37,826 bases of DNA from positions 1-37,826 of the forward strand of contig CAMBCF010000044.1 of NCBI GenBank assembly GCA_945864585.1. The letters are read 5' to 3'. Under the pieces are notes generated by a model. The model saw nothing but the letters and a program-made list of their open reading frames with translations. It made no database searches and was not told where the DNA came from. Each line of letters opens with the position of its first letter. The first letter of the stretch is position 1. This stretch comes from Bordetella parapertussis (GTDB lineage Bacteria; Pseudomonadota; Gammaproteobacteria; Burkholderiales; SG8-41). A program made the translations under genes and the position numbers. Below, piece by piece: positions 8,389-17,128 of the stretch.

Positions 8389-10770
8389 TTGCCCTTCTTC
8401 ATCATTCTTTTCGTGGCGGGAATCGCGCTGCTCCAGCAACAAGCGCTGCTGCCGCCGCTGGCGTGGGCAGCTGCGCTGCCGCCATTGCTGGTACTGGCAT
8501 GGCTTGCACGCGCCCAGCGTTGGCTGTTTGCGGGTGCGATGGCCGTGTGCTGCGTGAGCGCCGGATTCTTCTACGCCGCCACGCGCGCGCAGCTGCGCAT
8601 GGACGACGCGCTGCCGCCCGTGTGGGAGGGACGCGATGTGCAGATCGTGGGCGTGGTTGCAAGTCTGCCGCAACACTATGAGCGCAGCGTGCGCTTTGAG
8701 TTTGATGTCGAACGCGTGATCACGCCGGACGCTGTGGTGCCTTCGCATATCGCGCTGAACTGGTGGGGCAGTGTGGCCAAAGAGGGTAGCCGCGGCAGCT
8801 TGCCGGATCTCAAGCCCGGCGAACGCTGGCAACTCAGCGTGCGCTTGCGGCGTCCGCGCGGCAGCGCCAACCCGCACGGCTTTGATTACGAAGCGTGGCT
8901 GTTTGAACGCGATATCCGCGCCACCGGTAGCGTGCGTCCGAAAAGCGGCAGTCGGCGCATTGATACGATGGTTCACAAGCCCGCGTACTGGATCGAAGCC
9001 ACGCGCGAGCGGCTGCGCGCGCGCATTCTGCAGGCGCTGCCCGACCAGCCTTACGCCGGCGTGCTGGCGGCGCTGGCCATCGGTGACCAGCGCGCCATAC
9101 CCGCGGATCAGTGGCAGATTTTTACGCGCACCGGCGTCAATCATTTAATGTCGATTTCCGGGCTGCATGTGACCATGGTGTCGGGGCTGATATTCGCGTT
9201 GGCGTACGGCCTGTGGCGGCGCAGCGCACGGCTAACGCTGCGACTGCCCGCGCGCAAGGCCGCGGTGCTGGCGGGACTGACCGCGGCGCTGGTCTACACC
9301 TTGCTCGCGGGCTATGAAGTGCCGGCGCAACGCACGCTCTACATGCTGGCAGTGGTGGCGGCAGCACTGTGGCTGAATCGCATGAGTTCGGCGCTGGCGG
9401 TGTTAAGCGTTGCGCTGCTGGTGGTGGTGCTGATCGATCCGTGGGCAGTGCTGGCTGCCGGCTTTTGGCTGTCGTTTGGCGCGGTGGCGGTGATTTTGTA
9501 CGTGAGCGTTGGCCGCGTCGGCACACCGCACTGGCTGCTCACCTGGGCGCGGGTGCAATGGGCGGTAACCCTGGCGCTGATGCCGGCGCTGCTGGCGATG
9601 TTTCAACAGGTGTCGATAATTTCGCCGCTGGCCAATGCGCTGGCAATCCCATTGGTGAGCCTGGTGGTGGTGCCGCTGACGCTGGTGGGCATGTTGTTGC
9701 CGTTTGATTGGGTGCTGCATCTCGCGCATGGCGTTATGTCGGCGTGCGGACTGGCACTGGCGTGGATGAGCAATCTTCCGGCGGCGGTATGGCAGCAGCA
9801 CGCACCGCCGGGATGGACGGTGCTGGTGGCGGTAGCAGGTGCGATAGTCCTGCTGCTGCCGCGCGGCTTTCCCCTGCGCTGGACGGGGCTGGCGGCGTTT
9901 CTGCCGTTGTTTCTCGCTGCGCCGCCGCCTTTGCCTGAAGGCGAATTGCAGCTCACGGTGCTCGATGTGGGTCAGGGTCTCGCCGTCGTGGCGCGCACGC
10001 GCCATCACGCGCTGCTGTTCGACAGCGGTCCTGCGTACGGCCCGCAGGCCGACGCCGGCAATCGCATGATCGTGCCGTATCTGCGCGCGGCAGGGGTCAA
10101 GGCGCTGGACATGTTGATCGTGAGCCATGATGACATTGATCACTACGGCGGCGCATCGTCGGTGTTGCAGGCGATGCCGGTAGCGCAACTGCTGACCTCG
10201 GTGCCCGATCTTGACCCGCTGCGTTTCGAGGCCGACAAATCCGCGCACTGTTTCGCGGGGCAAAGCTGGGAATGGGACGGCGTGCGCTTCGACCTGCTGC
10301 ATCCGGCCCGTGACAGCTATGACGATGCATCGATCAAAGACAATAATCGCGGCTGCGTGCTGCGCATTGCGACACGCCACGGTGCGGTGTTGATACCCGC
10401 GGATATCGAAGCGCGCGCGGAGCAGCAGTTGCTGGCGTCCTCACGTGAGGCGTTGCGTGCGCAGGTGCTGCTGGCGCCGCATCACGGCAGCAAGACCTCG
10501 TCGACAGCGGCGTTCGTGCAAGCGGTTGATCCGCGCATCGTGATTTACGCGGTGGGCTATCGCAATCGCTTCCGCCATCCGCATCCCGATGTCGAAGAAC
10601 GTTATTTGCGGCACGGCAGTCATGTCTATCGCAGCGACCGCGACGGCGCGCTGACCTTGCACTTCGGTGCGGGCGACGCCATCCGGGTCACGCCGCATCG
10701 CGCGACCTACCGGCGCTACTGGCAGACGCAGATGGTGAGGGATGCAGTGCCTGATCCGGAGGAATTATAA
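8389..10770 (+). CDS. comEC: DNA internalisation competence protein ComEC/Rec2
   Basis: An inner-membrane channel that brings single-stranded transforming DNA into the cytoplasm. From TTG 8389 the protein has 793 residues. It has an N-terminal membrane segment (FFIILFVAGIALLQQQ) and an OB-fold-like DUF4131 region. The Competence domain has many membrane segments (about 220-500), including the conserved GVNHLMSISGLHVTMVSG. The C-terminal metallo-beta-lactamase-like domain has LDVGQG at 525-530 and the metal motif SHDDIDH at 579-585. The only possible start below the in-frame TAG at 8368 is this TTG, with no clear Shine-Dalgarno. Copy B of the upstream repeat ends 11 bp before it, so the original 5' end may have been remodelled. 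It is not in an operon with other com genes. Confidence 0.93.
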   Translation: MPFFIILFVAGIALLQQQALLPPLAWAAALPPLLVLAWLARAQRWLFAGAMAVCCVSAGFFYAATRAQLRMDDALPPVWEGRDVQIVGVVASLPQHYERSVRFEFDVERVITPDAVVPSHIALNWWGSVAKEGSRGSLPDLKPGERWQLSVRLRRPRGSANPHGFDYEAWLFERDIRATGSVRPKSGSRRIDTMVHKPAYWIEATRERLRARILQALPDQPYAGVLAALAIGDQRAIPADQWQIFTRTGVNHLMSISGLHVTMVSGLIFALAYGLWRRSARLTLRLPARKAAVLAGLTAALVYTLLAGYEVPAQRTLYMLAVVAAALWLNRMSSALAVLSVALLVVVLIDPWAVLAAGFWLSFGAVAVILYVSVGRVGTPHWLLTWARVQWAVTLALMPALLAMFQQVSIISPLANALAIPLVSLVVVPLTLVGMLLPFDWVLHLAHGVMSACGLALAWMSNLPAAVWQQHAPPGWTVLVAVAGAIVLLLPRGFPLRWTGLAAFLPLFLAAPPPLPEGELQLTVLDVGQGLAVVARTRHHALLFDSGPAYGPQADAGNRMIVPYLRAAGVKALDMLIVSHDDIDHYGGASSVLQAMPVAQLLTSVPDLDPLRFEADKSAHCFAGQSWEWDGVRFDLLHPARDSYDDASIKDNNRGCVLRIATRHGAVLIPADIEARAEQQLLASSREALRAQVLLAPHHGSKTSSTAAFVQAVDPRIVIYAVGYRNRFRHPHPDVEERYLRHGSHVYRSDRDGALTLHFGAGDAIRVTPHRATYRRYWQTQMVRDAVPDPEEL

Positions 10771-10778
10771 AATAATAA

Positions 10779-10797
10779 TAAAAATAATTGGTTACGT
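10779..10797 (-). repeat. AT-rich junction motif, copy after comEC
   Basis: Minus strand ACGTAACCAATTATTTTTA, nine bases past the comEC stop. A weaker match to the shared motif. Confidence 0.4.
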
Positions 10798-10878
10798 CAT
10801 ACGCCCGGCTACGAAAACTGTAATGTATAAGACCTGCCGCAGCCGGGAATGGGCTTTCTAGCTAACGCAGCCTTCGGC

Positions 10879-10884
10879 TATAAT
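10879..10884 (+). promoter_or_regulatory. Candidate -10 element upstream of arnT
   Basis: A perfect TATAAT in the context GGCTATAATCCCGC, 61 bp before the arnT start. The position for a -35 box (17-bp spacer, 10856-10861) reads TTCTAG, a poor match, so activator help is possible. No PmrA-type CTTAAT repeat was found in 10771-10944. Confidence 0.45.
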
Positions 10885-10944
10885 CCCGCGTCCAATTTTG
10901 CGAGCGTTGTGGGCACTTGTTGTCAGCGGCGCCTCCTCATTTTC

Positions 10945-12606
10945 ATGTCTGAACCGGCTCTTCCCAAGCGCGGCACGCTGATTTTTCTCGCCCTTCTGCT
11001 GATCGCGACGTGGTTTGGCACGCTGGAGGTGCGCAAGCTGGTGCGCCCGGACGAAGGGCGTTACGCCGAGATTCCGCGCGAAATGGTAGCGACCGGCGAC
11101 TGGCTTACGCCACGCCTTAACGCCATCAAGTACTTTGAAAAACCGCCGCTGCAGTATTGGGCAACCGCGACCGCCTATACTGTTTTCGGCGAACACCACT
11201 GGAGCGCGCGGCTGTGGCCGGCGCTGACCGGCTTCATGTGCGTGCTGTTGATTTATTTCGCCGGACGGCGCTTGTTTGGCGAGGTCGTCGGGTTTTACGC
11301 TGCGCTGATACTCGCCGCTAGTCCCGGTTTTATCATCGTGGCGCAAATCAATACGCTGGACATGGGCCTGACTTTGTTCATGACGGCAACACTGCTGTGT
11401 CTGCTGCTCGCGTTGAACGAACCCACCGGCAGGAACAGTCCGTGGATGGTGGCGGCATGGGCCTGCGCGGCGCTGGCGATGCTCAGCAAAGGACTCATTG
11501 GCATTGTGCTGCCCGGTGCGGTATTCGTCGCCTACGTCCTTTGGCAACGCGATTGGCGGCTGCTCGCGCGGCTGCGCTGGGGCTGGGGATTATTGGTGTT
11601 TTTTGCGCTTGCCGCGCCGTGGTTTATTCTGGTGCAACTGGCTAATCCTGAATTTTTTGATTTCTTTTTCATACGCGAACACTTTGCGCGCTTTGCCAGC
11701 AAGGTGCACCGGCGCGAAGGCGGCTGGTGGTATTTTCTGCCGATACTGGTGTTTGCGATGCTGCCGTGGATTATGCATCTGCCGCGCGCATTGCTGAACG
11801 GCTGGCGCAATACACCGGGTGATGGCCATTTTCATCCGCGCCGTTTTCTGGTGCTGTGGAGCGTGCTTATTTTTTTGTTCTTTTCGGCCTCGGGTTCCAA
11901 GCTTCCCTCGTACATCGTGCCGATATTCCCGGCGCTGGCGTTGTTGATCGCGCACACGCTTGCCAGTGTTTCAATCAATGCACTGCGCTGGAACGCATTG
12001 CTGCCGGCCGCTGGCGCCATCGCACTCATGGCTTATGCGCCATATGTCACCGGCTGGGCCAACGAAAAAGTCCCGCTCGAACTGTATGCGCTGTACACAC
12101 CGTGGCTGCTGGCGGCAGGCGCCGCGGGGCTCGCAGGCTACCTCGCAGCCGCGTGGGCGAGCTGGCGCGGCCTGCGCACCGCTGCGGTGATCGGCATCAG
12201 CCTCGGCACACTGGCGCTCTCCCAGCTGGCCGCGCTCGGACACAATGTGCTGGCGCCCGCGTCTTCCGCCTACCACATGGCGCAACTGATAAAGCCGCAT
12301 CTCGAAGCCGGAATACCTTTTTACAGCGTGCATAACTACGAGCAAACGCTGCCGTTTTATATTAAACGGCCGCTGACGCTGGTGGAATACGCCGATGAGA
12401 TGGCCTTTGGTTTACAGCAGGAACCCTCGCTGTGGCTGCCGGATGTGCCGCGCTACGTCAAAGCCTGGCACAGCCACAGCCGCGCACTGGCCATCATCGT
12501 GCCGTCGACCTATGCTAAGCTCGAAAAAGATGGTCTGCCCATGCAGGTGATTGGGAAAAATGTCCGCTATGTCGTGGTCAAAAAACCCCATGCGGACGTG
12601 AAGTAA
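10945..12606 (+). CDS. arnT: Lipid A aminoarabinose transferase (ArnT-like, GT83/PMT family)
   Basis: An inner-membrane glycosyltransferase that moves L-Ara4N from undecaprenyl phosphate to lipid A phosphates on the periplasmic side. The protein has 553 residues (E. coli ArnT has 550). The first periplasmic loop carries the acidic motif RPDEGRYAEIP at 34-44, followed by TGDWLTPRLN and FEKPPLQYW, all characteristic. Multiple membrane segments follow, and a soluble C-terminal domain begins at about residue 440. The chosen ATG 10945 (MSEPALPKRG) precedes the first membrane helix; an upstream in-frame ATG at 10849 adds unlikely sequence across the putative promoter. It is the first gene of the arn cluster, which supports ArnT over other GT39-like enzymes. 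Confidence 0.92.
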   Translation: MSEPALPKRGTLIFLALLLIATWFGTLEVRKLVRPDEGRYAEIPREMVATGDWLTPRLNAIKYFEKPPLQYWATATAYTVFGEHHWSARLWPALTGFMCVLLIYFAGRRLFGEVVGFYAALILAASPGFIIVAQINTLDMGLTLFMTATLLCLLLALNEPTGRNSPWMVAAWACAALAMLSKGLIGIVLPGAVFVAYVLWQRDWRLLARLRWGWGLLVFFALAAPWFILVQLANPEFFDFFFIREHFARFASKVHRREGGWWYFLPILVFAMLPWIMHLPRALLNGWRNTPGDGHFHPRRFLVLWSVLIFLFFSASGSKLPSYIVPIFPALALLIAHTLASVSINALRWNALLPAAGAIALMAYAPYVTGWANEKVPLELYALYTPWLLAAGAAGLAGYLAAAWASWRGLRTAAVIGISLGTLALSQLAALGHNVLAPASSAYHMAQLIKPHLEAGIPFYSVHNYEQTLPFYIKRPLTLVEYADEMAFGLQQEPSLWLPDVPRYVKAWHSHSRALAIIVPSTYAKLEKDGLPMQVIGKNVRYVVVKKPHADVK

Positions 12607-12626
12607 ACGGTGAAAGGGATAGCCCC

Positions 12627-12998
12627 ATGAGCGCCCTGTCGTTCTCGCTGGTGATGTGTGGCGTGCTGCTCAACGCGGTAGCGCAACTTTTGTTGAAGGC
12701 CGGCACCAATGCGGTGGGTGCATTCGAGTTTTCGGCGGCCAATGTGTGGCCGGTGGGCTGGAAACTTGCCACGCAGCCGTATATCGTCGGCGGCCTCGCC
12801 TGTTACGTGGTCAGCGTGGTGGTGTGGATCATGGCGTTGTCGCGGGTGGAAGTGAGCATCGCCTACCCCATGCTGTCGGTCGGCTATGTATTGAACGCGG
12901 TGGCCGCATGGTATTTGTTTGGCGAAGCGGTGACGCTGACGCGCCTGGTGGGCATTGGCGTGATTATTCTCGGTGTTTTTATTGTGGCCAGAAGCTGA
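12627..12998 (+). CDS. SMR-type flippase subunit, ArnE/ArnF-like
   Basis: A 123-residue protein with four predicted membrane helices (about 3-22, 47-66, 70-90, 98-121), the small multidrug resistance/EamA fold. Lying between arnT and arnB, it most likely flips undecaprenyl-phosphate-L-Ara4N across the inner membrane, as the ArnE-ArnF pair does in enterobacteria. Only one such gene is present here, so it may act as a homodimer or pair with a protein encoded elsewhere. Its TGA ends one base before the arnB ATG. Confidence 0.82.
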   Translation: MSALSFSLVMCGVLLNAVAQLLLKAGTNAVGAFEFSAANVWPVGWKLATQPYIVGGLACYVVSVVVWIMALSRVEVSIAYPMLSVGYVLNAVAAWYLFGEAVTLTRLVGIGVIILGVFIVARS

Positions 12999-12999
12999 A

Positions 13000-14154
13000 A
13001 TGGTAAAAAAGAAAATCCTGCGGCAATCCTATCTGCCCTTCACGCGCCCGACTATCGATGAAGCGACCATACGCGTCGTCGGCAAAGTGCTGCGTTCGGG
13101 CTGGATTACCACCGGCAGCTATGTGCAGGCCTTCGAAGCCGCACTGAGTGAGTACCTGGGCGGACGTGCGGTGCGCACGTTTACCTCGGCCACCGGCGCG
13201 CTGGAAGTCGCACTGCAAGTGTGCAATGTCGGCCCCGGCGATGAAGTGATAGTCCCGGCGATGACCTTTGCCGCCACCGCTAATGTGGTGGTGCGGCTCG
13301 GCGCCAAACCGGTGTTCGTGGATGTCGAGTTGGCCACGCGCAATATCGACATAACCAAGGCCGAAGCCGCTATCACGCCACGCACCAAGGCCATCATGCC
13401 GGTGCATTTCGCGGGCCTGCCGGTGAATATGGATGCGTTGTACCGGCTCGCCAAGCGCAAAAACATACGCGTAGTGGAAGACGCCGCGCACGCCATCGGT
13501 GCGGCCTGGAAGGGCAAACGCATCGGCAGTTTTGGCGATCTGGTTTGTTTTAGTTTTCACCCCAACAAGAACATCACCACCATCGAAGGCGGCGCGATTG
13601 CCATGGCGAACGCGGCCGACGCCAGGCGCGTGGACGTTTTGCGTTTTCACGGCATCCAGCGCGACACCGAAGGCAACATCGATGTGGTGGAAGCCGGCGG
13701 CAAATACAATTTGACCGATGTTGCCGCTTGCGTCGGCCTCGGTCAGTTGCGCCATCTGGAGAAATTCAACCGCCGCCGGCGCGTGCTGGCGATGCGCTAT
13801 TTCGACAAGCTGCGCAGCCAACCTTCGCTGCTGCTGCCAGTACGCGGTGATGCCGGCCATTGCTGGCACATGTTCGCGCCGCTGCTGGCGTTGGATCAAC
13901 TGACCATCAGCCGCGCGGAATTCATCAAAGCAATGGCGCTGCGCGGCATCGGCGTGGGAGTGCATTACACCGCGCTGCATCTGTTCACGTTTTATCGCGG
14001 CATGGGTAACCAGGCAGGGGATTTTCCCAACGCAGAACAGATCGGCGCGGGCACCGTTACGCTGCCGCTGTTCCCCGCCATGCGCGTGAGCGATGTGGAT
14101 CGGGTATGCCGTGCCTGCATTGAAATTAGCGCTGGCGCGCAGCGCCAGGATTAA
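13000..14154 (+). CDS. arnB: UDP-4-amino-4-deoxy-L-arabinose aminotransferase
   Basis: A PLP enzyme that transfers an amino group from glutamate to UDP-4-keto-pentose, giving UDP-L-Ara4N. The protein has 384 residues of the DegT/DnrJ/EryC1/StrS family. Typical features are RSGWITTGSYVQAFE near the N-terminus, EDAAHAIGA, and the PLP Schiff-base Lys at residue 190 in FHPNKNITTIEGGA. ATG 13000 starts MVKKKILRQSYLPFTRPTI; an upstream frame from 12973 lies inside the SMR gene and is not used. Tight spacing to both neighbours supports one transcript. Confidence 0.94.
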   Translation: MVKKKILRQSYLPFTRPTIDEATIRVVGKVLRSGWITTGSYVQAFEAALSEYLGGRAVRTFTSATGALEVALQVCNVGPGDEVIVPAMTFAATANVVVRLGAKPVFVDVELATRNIDITKAEAAITPRTKAIMPVHFAGLPVNMDALYRLAKRKNIRVVEDAAHAIGAAWKGKRIGSFGDLVCFSFHPNKNITTIEGGAIAMANAADARRVDVLRFHGIQRDTEGNIDVVEAGGKYNLTDVAACVGLGQLRHLEKFNRRRRVLAMRYFDKLRSQPSLLLPVRGDAGHCWHMFAPLLALDQLTISRAEFIKAMALRGIGVGVHYTALHLFTFYRGMGNQAGDFPNAEQIGAGTVTLPLFPAMRVSDVDRVCRACIEISAGAQRQD

Positions 14155-14169
14155 CCGTAACTTATTGAT

Positions 14170-15141
14170 ATGATTGGACTTTCCGTAGTTATACCAGTAT
14201 ACAACGAAGAACTCGCACTGCCCGCGCTGTTCTCGCGCCTGTACCCGGCGCTGGATAAACTCTCGCTGAAATACGAAATTATTTTTATCAACGACGGCAG
14301 CCGCGACCGCTCCGTCGCCGTGCTGCGCACGCAGTTTGAAGCGCGGCCCGATGTCACGCGCGTGGTACTGCTCGCCGGCAATTATGGCCAGCACATGGCG
14401 ATCATGGCGGGTTTTGAACAAAGCCACGGCGACATCGTCGTCACACTCGATGCGGATTTGCAGAACCCGCCGGAGGAAATCGCCGCGCTGGTGGCCAAGA
14501 TGAACGAAGGCTTTGATTACGTGGGCAGTATACGACGGCAGCGCCAGGATTCTATATTTCGCCGCTGGCCGTCGCGCCTCATCAATCGCATTCGTGAACG
14601 TACCACGCACATTAAAATGACTGATCAGGGCTGCATGTTGCGCGCCTACAGCCGCGGCATCGTCAATGCGCTTAATCAGTGCCGCGAAATCAATACCTAT
14701 ATCCCGGCGCTCGCCTACATCTTTGCGCAAAATCCGACGGAGATCGAAGTGGCGCACGAGGAGCGGGCGGCGGGCGAATCGAAGTATTCAATTTACAAGT
14801 TAATGCGTCTGAATTTTGACTTGATGACCGGGTTTTCAATAGCGCCTTTGCAGATGTTTTCGATACTGGGCATTGCGGTATCGCTCGCCACCATGGCCAC
14901 CTATCTGGTGGTCATGCTCAGCCGCTGGATTCATTCCGGCAGTTTCTGGCAAGGGCTGGAAGCGATGTGGGATCGCGACATACTGGAATTCTTTTTGATC
15001 GGCATCGTGCTGTTCGGGCTGGGCCTGCTGGGCGAATACGTGGGACGCATCTATGAACAGGTGCGCGGCCGCCCCCGCTATCTGATCGACGCCGTGCTGG
15101 AACAGCCCGTCTCCGGGAAAAACAGCAGTCTCAAAGTATGA
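14170..15141 (+). CDS. arnC: Undecaprenyl-phosphate Ara4FN transferase (GT2)
   Basis: Transfers 4-formamido-arabinose from UDP to undecaprenyl phosphate at the inner leaflet. The protein has 323 residues. The GT2 fold shows VVIPVYNEE at 6-14, IFINDGSRDRS at 38-48, the DXD-type motif LDADLQNPP at 93-101, and TDQGCMLRAYSR at 151-162. Two C-terminal membrane helices lie at about 225-250 and 271-289, as in ArnC and other polyprenyl-phosphate glycosyltransferases. Its TGA overlaps the ATG of the next gene (ATGA at 15138-15141). Confidence 0.94.
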   Translation: MIGLSVVIPVYNEELALPALFSRLYPALDKLSLKYEIIFINDGSRDRSVAVLRTQFEARPDVTRVVLLAGNYGQHMAIMAGFEQSHGDIVVTLDADLQNPPEEIAALVAKMNEGFDYVGSIRRQRQDSIFRRWPSRLINRIRERTTHIKMTDQGCMLRAYSRGIVNALNQCREINTYIPALAYIFAQNPTEIEVAHEERAAGESKYSIYKLMRLNFDLMTGFSIAPLQMFSILGIAVSLATMATYLVVMLSRWIHSGSFWQGLEAMWDRDILEFFLIGIVLFGLGLLGEYVGRIYEQVRGRPRYLIDAVLEQPVSGKNSSLKV

Positions 15142-16088
15142 GCAGCGCGGTTGTTTTTGCCTATCACGACGTAGGCGTGCGTTGCCTGAGTGTGTTGCTG
15201 GCGCAAGGCATTGAGGTGCGCCACGTCTACACGCACGCTGACGATGCCAGCGAAAACATCTGGTTTCGCAGCGTCGCCGCGCTCGCGCAATACCATGGCA
15301 TTCCGGTGACTCTGGTGGACGGCGGCGACCCCGCGGGATTGACACAAGCTGTAGCCGCCTCGCGAGCGGACTTTATATTTTCGTTCTACTACCGCCACCT
15401 GCTGCCGCCCGCGCTGCTTGCGCTGGCGGTCAAAGGTGCTTTCAATATGCACGGTTCGCTGCTGCCCAAGTACCGCGGGCGCGCCCCGGTGAATTGGGCG
15501 ATCATTAACGGCGAACGCGAAACCGGCGCCACCCTGCACGAAATGGTTGCCAAGCCCGATGCCGGACGCATCGTCGATCAGTTCGCGGTGCCGATCCTGC
15601 CCAATGACCTGGCGATAGACGTGTTTCGCAAAGTCACCGTCGCCGCCGAAATGGTGTTGAGCAGATCACTGCCTCATTTGTTAAGCGGCAGCGCGGCGTT
15701 GACGCCGCAAAACCTCGCTGCCGGCAGTTATTATGGCGGACGCAAGGCCGAGGATGGCCGTATCGATTGGGCCTCGGGCACGGCTCAGGTGCATAATCTG
15801 ATACGCGCTGTGGCGCCACCGTATCCGGGCGCGTTTTGCGAATTATCCGGCAAACGCGTGCAACTGCTGGGCACCCTGAATCTGGGTGAAACAACCCCTA
15901 TCCGCGAACAACCCGCAATGCTGTTGCAGCATGGACAATTGCTCCTGCGTTGCCGCGACGGCGGTTTGCTGCGCTTGACGCAGGCACAATACGAGAACAA
16001 ATCACTCACGGCCACGGCCTTCCAAAAATGGTTTGGCGGCAAGCCCGCGTTGTTACACAACTTATCGGCTCCCGCCGGCACAAAATGA
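15138..16088 (+). CDS. UDP-L-Ara4N formyltransferase (stand-alone ArnA N-terminal half)
   Basis: Transfers a formyl group from 10-formyl-THF to UDP-L-Ara4N. The protein has 316 residues and matches the N-terminal half of E. coli ArnA. The catalytic triad is visible as N103 and H105 in FNMHGSLLPKYRGR, and D141 in KPDAGRIVDQ, each one residue off E. coli numbering (N102, H104, D140). In E. coli this domain is fused to the decarboxylase; here a TGA at 16086-16088 ends it. The next gene starts in the -1 frame with an ATGA overlap. The start overlaps arnC. Confidence 0.93.
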   Translation: MSSAVVFAYHDVGVRCLSVLLAQGIEVRHVYTHADDASENIWFRSVAALAQYHGIPVTLVDGGDPAGLTQAVAASRADFIFSFYYRHLLPPALLALAVKGAFNMHGSLLPKYRGRAPVNWAIINGERETGATLHEMVAKPDAGRIVDQFAVPILPNDLAIDVFRKVTVAAEMVLSRSLPHLLSGSAALTPQNLAAGSYYGGRKAEDGRIDWASGTAQVHNLIRAVAPPYPGAFCELSGKRVQLLGTLNLGETTPIREQPAMLLQHGQLLLRCRDGGLLRLTQAQYENKSLTATAFQKWFGGKPALLHNLSAPAGTK

Positions 16089-17107
16089 AAAAAATCCTCA
16101 TCCTCGGCGTCAATGGTTTCATCGGCCACCATCTGGCCCGGCGCATACTGAGCACCACGCGGTGGCAGATCACCGGTATGGATATAAGCAGCGATAAAAT
16201 CATGCCGCTATTGAAAAATAAGAATTTTATTTTTCAAAAAGGCGACATCACCCGCAACATGAAATGGATAGAGCAGCAGGTGCGCGCCAGTGATGTGGTG
16301 CTGCCGCTGGTGGCGATCGCCACGCCCGCGACCTATGTGAAAGACCCGCTGCGTGTATTCGAACTCGACTTCGAAGCCAATCTGCCGATCGTGCGCGCCT
16401 GTGCCAAACACGGCAAGCGGTTGATCTTTCCTTCCACCTCCGAAGTCTATGGCATGTGCAAGGATCGTGAATTCGATCCGCACACCTCACAACTGGTGCT
16501 GGGCCCGATCAACAAACCGCGCTGGATTTACTCCTGCGCCAAGCAAATGATGGATCGCGTAATCTGGGGCTATGGCATGCAGCACCATCTGGATTTCACG
16601 CTGTTCCGGCCGTTTAATTGGATCGGGCCGAGGCAGGACGATCTCAATGCCAGCAAACCCGGCAGCGCACGTGCGGTGACGCAATTTCTGGGGCACATTG
16701 TGCGCGGACAACCCATACATCTGGTCGCCGGCGGCGCACAGCGGCGCTCGTTCACCTACATCGATGATGGGGTAGACGCCTTGATGCGCATCCTCAGGAA
16801 TCCGCGCGGTGTCGCCAGCGGGCAAATCTACAACATCGGCAATCCCGGCAACAATTTGTCGGTCAGGCAATTGGCAAAGTTGATGCTGGAGATTGCGCGC
16901 GCCGATGTGGATCTGGGTGAGCGCGCGAAAAAAGTGAAATTGGTTTCCACGCCGGCACTCAGGTACTACGGCGAAGGCTATGAAGATGTGCAACACCGCG
17001 TGCCCAAAATAGACAACACCTGCCGCGATCTGGGTTGGAAGCCGCGCACCGGCATGGGCGCGGCGCTCGGCAAAATCTTCGACGCCAACCGCGCGCACTT
17101 CAAGTAG
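16085..17107 (+). CDS. UDP-glucuronate decarboxylase (stand-alone ArnA C-terminal half)
   Basis: Oxidative decarboxylase that converts UDP-glucuronate to UDP-4-keto-pentose with NAD+. It is a 340-residue extended short-chain dehydrogenase. The NAD-binding motif GVNGFIG is at 8-14; S119 and E120 lie in PSTSEVYG, Y149 and K153 in YSCAK, and R305 in DVQHRVP. With an offset of 314 these match E. coli ArnA S433, E434, Y463, K467 and R619, so the active site is complete. The start ATG 16085 overlaps the stop of the formyltransferase. A GC hairpin follows, then the convergent ugd gene. Confidence 0.94.
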   Translation: MKKILILGVNGFIGHHLARRILSTTRWQITGMDISSDKIMPLLKNKNFIFQKGDITRNMKWIEQQVRASDVVLPLVAIATPATYVKDPLRVFELDFEANLPIVRACAKHGKRLIFPSTSEVYGMCKDREFDPHTSQLVLGPINKPRWIYSCAKQMMDRVIWGYGMQHHLDFTLFRPFNWIGPRQDDLNASKPGSARAVTQFLGHIVRGQPIHLVAGGAQRRSFTYIDDGVDALMRILRNPRGVASGQIYNIGNPGNNLSVRQLAKLMLEIARADVDLGERAKKVKLVSTPALRYYGEGYEDVQHRVPKIDNTCRDLGWKPRTGMGAALGKIFDANRAHFK

Positions 17108-17109
17108 CC

Positions 17110-17126
17110 CTGCGCCTCACGCGCAG
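17110..17126. terminator. GC-rich hairpin between convergent arn and ugd genes
   Basis: CTGCGC at 17110-17115 and GCGCAG at 17121-17126 form a perfect six-base stem around CTCAC, filling the 21-bp gap between two convergent stops. There is no T tract on either side, so intrinsic termination is only possible, not shown. Confidence 0.35.
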
Positions 17127-17128
17127 CG

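Noticed and set aside
9403-10380. A 325-codon open frame on the minus strand
   Set aside because: It is antisense to comEC, dominated by His, Arg and Gln, with no recognisable fold.
10771-10944. PmrA-box search upstream of arnT
   Set aside because: No CTTAAT direct repeat or close variant is present, so PmrAB-type control as in enterobacteria is not supported.
12979-14757. A 592-codon open frame on the minus strand
   Set aside because: It is antisense to arnB and arnC, has His/Arg/Ala-rich composition typical of a shadow frame in GC-rich DNA, and shows no domain.
15950-16087. Upstream extension of the ArnA decarboxylase frame
   Set aside because: The extension lies in the formyltransferase gene, encodes Arg-rich sequence without homology, and GVNGFIG starts properly from ATG 16085.
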